DNA of 64,000 nucleotides, from positions 1,054,001 to 1,118,000 of the forward strand of contig NZ_CP070979.1 in assembly GCF_018417535.1 (NCBI RefSeq). The letters run 5' to 3'. Source of the stretch: Burkholderia pyrrocinia. GTDB taxonomy: Bacteria > Pseudomonadota > Gammaproteobacteria > Burkholderiales > Burkholderiaceae. This document shows positions 57,571 through 64,000 of the stretch, one piece after another. A program made the translations under genes and the position numbers. The notes beneath the pieces were generated by a model that did not search any database, had not been told where the DNA came from, and saw only the letters and a program-made list of their open reading frames with translations. Numbering within the stretch: the first letter of the stretch is position 1; each line of letters begins with the position of its first letter.

Positions 57571-59088
57571 ATGAAATCCGCAGCGAATCCCGCCGATCCC
57601 GCCGGTCCCGACAGCGCCGCGGCGCAGGGCGGCAGCCTGTACAACGACGACCTCGCGCCGACGACGCCGGCGCAGCGCACGTGGAAGTGGTATCACTTCG
57701 CGGCGCTGTGGGTCGGGATGGTGATGAACATCGCGTCGTACATGCTCGCGGCCGGGCTGATCCAGGAAGGCATGTCGCCGTGGCAGGCGGTGATGACCGT
57801 ACTGCTCGGCAACCTGATCGTGCTCGTGCCGATGCTGCTGATCGGCCATGCGGGCGCGAAGCACGGGATTCCGTATGCGGTGCTGGTGCGCGCGTCGTTC
57901 GGCACGCAGGGCGCGAAGCTGCCGGCGCTGCTGCGCGCGATCGTCGCGTGCGGCTGGTACGGCATCCAGACCTGGCTCGGCGGCAGCGCGATCTACACGC
58001 TGCTGAACATCCTGACCGGCAACGCGCTGCACGGCGCGGCGCTGCCGATCGTCGACATCTCGCTCGGGCAGCTCGCGTGCTTCCTCGTGTTCTGGGTGCT
58101 GCAGCTCTACTTCATCCTGCACGGTACCGATTCGATTCGCTGGCTCGAGAGCTGGTCCGCGCCGATCAAGGTCGTGATGTGCGTGGCGCTCGTGTGGTGG
58201 GCGACGTCGAAGGCGGGCGGGTTCGGCACGATGCTGTCGGCGCCGTCGCAGTTCGCGGCGGGCGGCAAGAAGGCGGGGCTGTTCTGGGCGACCTTCTGGC
58301 CGGGCCTGACCGCGATGGTCGGCTTCTGGGCGACGCTCGCGTTGAACATTCCCGATTTCACGCGTTTCGCGCATTCGCAGCGCGACCAGATGATCGGGCA
58401 GTCGATCGGGCTGCCGCTGCCGATGGCGCTGTTGTCGGTGGTGTCGGTCGTCGTGACGTCGGCGACCGTCGTGATCTACGGCAACGCGATCTGGGATCCG
58501 ATCGACCTGACGAGCCGGATGACGGGCATCGGCGTCGGCATCGCGCTCGTGATCCTCACGCTCGACACGATGTGCTGCAACCTTGCCGCGAATCTCGTCG
58601 GCCCCGCATACGACTTCTCGAGCCTGTGGCCGAAGGCCATCTCGTACCGCACGGGCGGGCTGATCACCGCGACGATCGCGATCGTGATGATGCCGTGGAA
58701 GATCCTCGCGACGACGGACGGCTATATCTTCACCTGGCTCGTCGGTTATTCGGCGCTGCTCGGGCCCGTCGCGGGCATCCTGATGGTCGACTACTTCCTG
58801 ATTCGCGGCACGCAGCTCGACACGCGCGCGCTGTTCGACGAGCGCGGCGGCTTCAGCTACGCGCGCGGCTGGAACCCGGCCGCGCTGGCCGCGCTCGCGG
58901 TCGGCGTGCTGCCGAACCTGCCCGGCTTCCTGCACACGGCATTTCCGGCGTCGTTCCCGAACGTGCCGGCGTTCTTCAACACGCTTTACACGTACGCGTG
59001 GTTCGTCGGCCTCGTGCTGGCGTCGGGCGTGTACGGCACCTGGATGAAGTGGCGCGCCGGACAGCGCGCGCAGATCGCGAGCGCATGA
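57571..59088 (+). CDS. NCS1 family nucleobase/hydantoin transporter
   Basis: A 505-residue membrane protein of the NCS1 family with twelve predicted helices. Signatures are LYNDDLAPTTPAQRTWKWYH at the N-terminus, MLAAGLIQEGMSPWQAVMTV and GAKHGIPYAVLVRASFG on helices 1-3, ACGWYGIQTWLGGSAIY on helix 4, and PDFTRFAHSQRDQM between helices 6 and 7. Expected substrates are uracil, thymine or hydantoin, by analogy with the cluster. GTGGAG at 57557-57562 serves the ATG at 57571. Confidence 0.93.
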   Translation: MKSAANPADPAGPDSAAAQGGSLYNDDLAPTTPAQRTWKWYHFAALWVGMVMNIASYMLAAGLIQEGMSPWQAVMTVLLGNLIVLVPMLLIGHAGAKHGIPYAVLVRASFGTQGAKLPALLRAIVACGWYGIQTWLGGSAIYTLLNILTGNALHGAALPIVDISLGQLACFLVFWVLQLYFILHGTDSIRWLESWSAPIKVVMCVALVWWATSKAGGFGTMLSAPSQFAAGGKKAGLFWATFWPGLTAMVGFWATLALNIPDFTRFAHSQRDQMIGQSIGLPLPMALLSVVSVVVTSATVVIYGNAIWDPIDLTSRMTGIGVGIALVILTLDTMCCNLAANLVGPAYDFSSLWPKAISYRTGGLITATIAIVMMPWKILATTDGYIFTWLVGYSALLGPVAGILMVDYFLIRGTQLDTRALFDERGGFSYARGWNPAALAALAVGVLPNLPGFLHTAFPASFPNVPAFFNTLYTYAWFVGLVLASGVYGTWMKWRAGQRAQIASA

Positions 59089-60594
<1,506 letters not shown>

Positions 60595-60605
60595 GCGGAA
60601 CGTAT

Positions 60606-60642
60606 CGCGCGGGGTGTCCGTTTGTGCGGCGCCCCCCGCGCG
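60606..60642 (+). terminator. GC-rich hairpin after the hydantoinase gene
   Basis: CGCGCGGGG (60606-60614) pairs with CCCCGCGCG (60634-60642). No T-run follows, so it is only a probable terminator. Confidence 0.5.
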
Positions 60643-60965
60643 CGTCCGGACATCCCGTCGCGTTCATGGCGGCGGACGATCGGTGCGGGACGGCCTGTCC
60701 CGCCGGCGTCGGCCGCGCTCCGGTCCCGTATCGTCCTCGCATCCTGTCCATCCGGTCAATATATGGCATGGCTTGTGCTTTATCACCTCCGTTTTATCCG
60801 CGGAACGGTCTGAATGCTGACTGACCGGTCAAGTTCGGAGCGCACGCGCACCTGAAGCAGGCGGCGCGCCCGAATCTGGGGCAACGGCCGGCCGCGGCGA
60901 TCCGGGTCCGACGGGAAGCGTCGGGATATCGACAAGAGCAACGATCGGAAGGCAGGGTCAAGCGC
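60643..60965. other. intergenic, promoter region of the nucleoside uptake genes
   Basis: No gene is seen. An AT-rich section at about 60755-60800 probably holds the promoter of the Tsx-like gene; no clear -35/-10 pair or palindrome was found. Confidence 0.4.
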
Positions 60966-61964
60966 ATGTATGTAGAAGAACTGAATAAATTGTCAAGGGA
61001 TGCGACGAAGACAGCGCATGCGGCGGCGCGGACGGGGGCCATGCTGCTTGCGCTGTCGGTGGGCATGCCGGCGGTCGCAATCGCGCAGGAGAAGGGGACC
61101 GTCGCGCCGGCGGGCGGTATACAGGTCGCCGAGAGCGGCACGGTCACGCCGAATGCGCCGCCGGCACCCGCGCCGTCGCCGTATCTGTCGACGTGGTTTC
61201 ACCAGAGCCTCGGCGTGATCGGGTCGAAGGACATCCGCTTCGGGCCGCACACGACCAACGACGTGTACCTCGAATACGAATACTTCGGCCGGAAGGGGCC
61301 GTTCGACCTGTACGGCTATGTCGACCTGCCGCGTGCGATCGGCGTCGGCAACGGCTACGACTCGGGCTATACGAACAAGGGCTCGCCGCTGTTCAGCGAG
61401 CAGGAGCCGCGCGTGTCGATCGACGATCTCGTCGGTCGGCATCTCGGATTCGGGCCGTTCAAGGAATGGTATGTCGCGTTCGACTGGATCTACGACCAGG
61501 GGCACAACACGGCCGGGCGGCAGAACACGCTGTATGCGGGCTTCGGCACCGACATCGACACGCATACGAAGCTGATGCTGTCCGCGAACCTGTACGTGCG
61601 CCGGCAATGGGAGAACTACGGCGCGGCCAACCAGAACACGTGGGACGGTTATCGCGCGCAGATGAAATACATCTACCCGATCGGTACGTTCCACGGCGGC
61701 AACCTGACCTACGTCGGGTTCTTCAACTACGACTTCGGTTCGAAGCTGCGCGAGGAGACGGGCGGCAATACGCGCACCGACACCGCGTTCGTGTCGACCA
61801 ACGTGCTGGTCTATTCGTTCAAGCACTGGCGCTTCTGGACCGCGGCCCGCTATTTCCACAACGGCGGCCAATGGGGCGGCACCGAGCTGAACTTCGGCGA
61901 CGGGCCGTTCCAGAACCGGTCGACCGGCTGGGGCTATTACGCGAGCGTCGGCTATCAGTTCTGA
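60966..61964 (+). CDS. Tsx-like outer membrane nucleoside channel
   Basis: A 332-residue outer membrane protein. A long n-region is followed by a signal core AMLLALSVGMPAVAIAQ (cleavage near residue 41), then a Pro/Ala linker. The barrel starts LSTWFHQSLGVIGSKDIRFG and includes NDVYLEYEYFGRKGPFDLYG, the Tsx signature, and ends with alternating strands and the C-terminal Phe (SVGYQF) that marks barrel assembly by BamA. It should let nucleosides into the periplasm. The ribosome-binding site is weak (GGCAGG). It leads the set with NUP and NupC. Confidence 0.9.
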   Translation: MYVEELNKLSRDATKTAHAAARTGAMLLALSVGMPAVAIAQEKGTVAPAGGIQVAESGTVTPNAPPAPAPSPYLSTWFHQSLGVIGSKDIRFGPHTTNDVYLEYEYFGRKGPFDLYGYVDLPRAIGVGNGYDSGYTNKGSPLFSEQEPRVSIDDLVGRHLGFGPFKEWYVAFDWIYDQGHNTAGRQNTLYAGFGTDIDTHTKLMLSANLYVRRQWENYGAANQNTWDGYRAQMKYIYPIGTFHGGNLTYVGFFNYDFGSKLREETGGNTRTDTAFVSTNVLVYSFKHWRFWTAARYFHNGGQWGGTELNFGDGPFQNRSTGWGYYASVGYQF

Positions 61965-62015
61965 CGGGCCCGCGCCCGCGACACGATCATGAATCTCACA
62001 CGAACGAGGCAAGCA

Positions 62016-63062
62016 ATGTTGAAGGGGAACGTACTGAAGTTGGCGGCGATCGTCGCGCTGGTCGCGACGATGACGGCCGGCGCGCACGCGGCAGGCGAAC
62101 GCGCGCAGCGGCCGCGTGCGATCAAGGTGCTGATCGTCACGATGTTCGGGCCGGAAGGCAAGGCGTGGCTCGACCGGATCGGGCCGGTGCAGAAGATCGC
62201 GGTGCCGGGCCTGTCGCCCGACTACCCGGACATCAGTTGCACGCGCAACGACGTGTGCGTGCTGACGACCGGCATGGGCCACGCGAACGCGGCTGCGTCG
62301 ATGGCGGCGCTGGTCTATTCGCGCCGGTTCGACCTGCGCAAGACCTACTTCGTCGTGACCGGCATCGCCGGCATCGATCCGGCGCAGGGCACGCTCGGCT
62401 CGGCCGCGTGGGCGCGCTACCTGGTCGACTTCGGGATCCAGTGGGAGCTGGATGCGCGCGAGATCCCGGCCGGCTGGAAGTCGGGCTATCTCGGCATCAA
62501 CACGAAGAACGGGGATGAGAAACCGCCGCTCGACTACCGCACCGAGGTGTTCCAGTTGAACGAGGCACTGCTCCGGAAAGCCGTCGCGCTGTCGCGCGAC
62601 GTGACGCTGCACGACAGCAAGGAAGCGGCCGCGTATCGCGCGAAGTATCCGGACGCGCCCGCGAACCGGCCGCCGACCGTGATCCAGTGCGATACGCTCG
62701 CGGGCGACACGTGGTTCTCGGGCACGAAGCTCGGCGAGCGCGCCAGCGAATGGACGCGCCTGCTGACCGACGGCAAGGGGGTGTACTGCACGACGCAGCA
62801 AGAAGACAATGCGACGTTCGAAGTGATCAAGCGGGCGGCCGCGGCAGGGCTGGCCGATACGCAGCGCGTGGCCGTGCTGCGCTCGGGTTCGGACTTCGAC
62901 CGGCCGCCGCCGGGCGGATCGGACGTCGACAACCTGCTCGAGTACCAGAGCCAGGGCGGGTTCGTGCCGGCCCTCGACAATCTGTACCTCGCCGGTTCGC
63001 CGCTCGTGAGCGCGATCGTGAAGGATTGGACGCACTGGAAGGACGGCGTACCGGCCGAGTGA
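62016..63062 (+). CDS. exported NUP-family purine nucleoside permease-like protein
   Basis: A 348-residue protein of the NUP (purine nucleoside permease) family, with a signal peptide MLKGNVLKLAAIVALVATMT and cleavage after AHA near residue 25. The core IKVLIVTMFGPEGKAWLDRI, then CVLTTGMGHANAAASMAAL and FVVTGIAGIDPAQGTLGSA, resembles the nucleoside phosphorylase/nucleosidase fold. So despite its name it is probably a periplasmic nucleoside-binding or -cleaving protein, not a membrane carrier: no membrane helices follow the signal. GAGG at 62004-62007 favours this ATG over the one at 61989. It sits between the Tsx-like and NupC genes. Confidence 0.88.
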   Translation: MLKGNVLKLAAIVALVATMTAGAHAAGERAQRPRAIKVLIVTMFGPEGKAWLDRIGPVQKIAVPGLSPDYPDISCTRNDVCVLTTGMGHANAAASMAALVYSRRFDLRKTYFVVTGIAGIDPAQGTLGSAAWARYLVDFGIQWELDAREIPAGWKSGYLGINTKNGDEKPPLDYRTEVFQLNEALLRKAVALSRDVTLHDSKEAAAYRAKYPDAPANRPPTVIQCDTLAGDTWFSGTKLGERASEWTRLLTDGKGVYCTTQQEDNATFEVIKRAAAAGLADTQRVAVLRSGSDFDRPPPGGSDVDNLLEYQSQGGFVPALDNLYLAGSPLVSAIVKDWTHWKDGVPAE

Positions 63063-63140
63063 CGGCCGCCGTCGGCGGGACACGGGCGCGCTTCGGGCGC
63101 GCCCCGGCAGTTCAATAACATCGAGAGAAAGGAGCACAAG

Positions 63141-64000
63141 GTGGATATTCTGCGCAGTCTCCTGGGTATGCTGTTCCTGCTGCTGGTGGCCTATCTGCTG
63201 TCGAACAACCGCCGCGCGGTGAGCGGCCGGACCATGATCGCCGCGCTGTTCACGCAGTTCGCGATCGGCGCGCTGGTGCTGTTCGTGCCGTCCGGCCGTG
63301 CGGTGCTGGCAGCGGCCGCGAACAGCGTGAATCGCGTGCTCGACATGGGCAATCACGGCATCGCGTTCGTGTTCGGCGGGCTGGTCGACAGCCGGATGTT
63401 CCAGTTGTTCGGCGACGGCGGGTTCGTGTTCGGCCTGCGCGTGCTGCCGATGATCATCTTCGTCACCGCGCTGATCGCGGTGCTGTACTACATCGGCGTG
63501 ATGAAGTGGCTCGTCGCGATCCTCGGCGCCGGGCTCGCGAAAGTGCTCGGCGTGAGCCGTATCGAGGCGTGCTCGGCCGTCGCGACGATCTTTCTCGGGC
63601 AGAGCGAGATGCCCGCGCTCGTGAAGCCGTTCGTGCGGAACATGACGAGCGCCGAGATTTTCACGGTGATGGCGAGCGGCATGGCGTCGGTCGCGGGCTC
63701 GGTGCTGGTCGGCTACGCCGGCCTCGGCGTGAAGATGGAGTATCTGCTCGCCGCGTCGTTCATGGCGGTGCCGGGCGGGCTGCTGTTCGGCAAGCTGCTG
63801 TTTCCGACCGTCGAGCCGAGCCGCGTCGTGGTCGACGGTCTCGATTTCGACGACAAGCGGGCCGCCAACGTGATCGAGGCGGCGGCGTCCGGCGCGTCGG
63901 TCGGCCTGCGGATCGCGATCAACGTCGGCGCGATGCTGATCGCGTTCGTGGGGCTCATCGCGCTGATGAACCTCATCGTCGGCGGCGTGGCCGCGTTCGC
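63141..64000 (+). CDS. NupC-type concentrative nucleoside transporter (3' end beyond window)
   Basis: The first 286 codons of a CNT family nucleoside/proton symporter; the rest lies beyond the window. The start is GTG at 63141, with AAAGGAG (63128-63134) in front. Hydrophobic helices are [40 protein letters not shown] and [20 protein letters not shown]. The core family motifs are [19 protein letters not shown] (re-entrant loop, nucleoside site) and [20 protein letters not shown]. It would carry nucleosides across the inner membrane after passage through the Tsx-like channel. Confidence 0.93.
   Translation, partial: MDILRSLLGMLFLLLVAYLLSNNRRAVSGRTMIAALFTQFAIGALVLFVPSGRAVLAAAANSVNRVLDMGNHGIAFVFGGLVDSRMFQLFGDGGFVFGLRVLPMIIFVTALIAVLYYIGVMKWLVAILGAGLAKVLGVSRIEACSAVATIFLGQSEMPALVKPFVRNMTSAEIFTVMASGMASVAGSVLVGYAGLGVKMEYLLAASFMAVPGGLLFGKLLFPTVEPSRVVVDGLDFDDKRAANVIEAAASGASVGLRIAINVGAMLIAFVGLIALMNLIVGGVAAF

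Overview
The window is a GC-rich beta-proteobacterial segment. Gene content, codon usage and layout are typical of the genus Burkholderia, most likely the B. cepacia complex. It is the replication/partition region of a secondary replicon (chromosome 2, or the chromosome-3/megaplasmid type). The evidence is a plasmid-style Rep_3 initiator, an iteron-rich origin and a dedicated parAB with five 16-bp parS palindromes, next to housekeeping content (a complete rRNA operon with tRNA-Ile and tRNA-Ala, and a purA paralogue). The assignment to genus is inference from the sequence; I could not run a search.

Layout. 1-4.5 kb: a ProQ/FinO RNA-binding protein (cut by the left edge), a DUF2889 protein, a flavodoxin-like protein, and a TetR regulator divergent from a metallo-beta-lactamase-fold hydrolase. 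4.5-6.55 kb: gene-free centromere with five parS sites. 6.56-9.7 kb: parA, parB and the convergent rep gene, which share a hairpin terminator. 9.8-12.2 kb: gene-free origin with about 17 iterons, eight of them in four doublets of exactly 26-bp period. 12.3-22.9 kb: two DUF4148 exported proteins, LysR and GlxA/AraC regulators, purA2, an orphan SsuA-like binding protein, dienelactone hydrolase, an HD-domain protein and a catalase gene broken by a one-base insertion. 23.5-26.2 kb: a RES/Xre toxin-antitoxin pair with a palindromic operator, a tyrosine recombinase lacking most catalytic residues, and gene remnants including a truncated NCS2 permease. 26.5-39 kb: gamma-glutamyltransferase, several exported or unknown proteins, CbrC-like protein, the YhaO/YhaN nuclease-ATPase pair, a SpoT-like small alarmone hydrolase, DUF429.

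39.2-45.1 kb: rRNA operon with two promoters, boxA elements, 16S-tRNA-Ile-tRNA-Ala-23S-5S and an intrinsic terminator. 45.3-48.4 kb: GNAT, NTF2-like, membrane and AraC proteins. 48.5-52.2 kb: an acyl-CoA synthetase, SDR dehydrogenase and thiolase operon. 52.3-60.6 kb: a RutR-like TetR regulator divergent from a complete reductive pyrimidine catabolic cluster (beta-ureidopropionase, PreT, PreA, NCS1 transporter, dihydropyrimidinase). 61-64 kb: a nucleoside uptake set (Tsx-like outer membrane channel, exported NUP-family protein, NupC-type transporter cut by the right edge). The last two blocks together could take nucleosides and bases from outside the cell to beta-alanine, ammonia and CO2.

Many very long open frames opposite real genes are GC-driven shadows and are left out.
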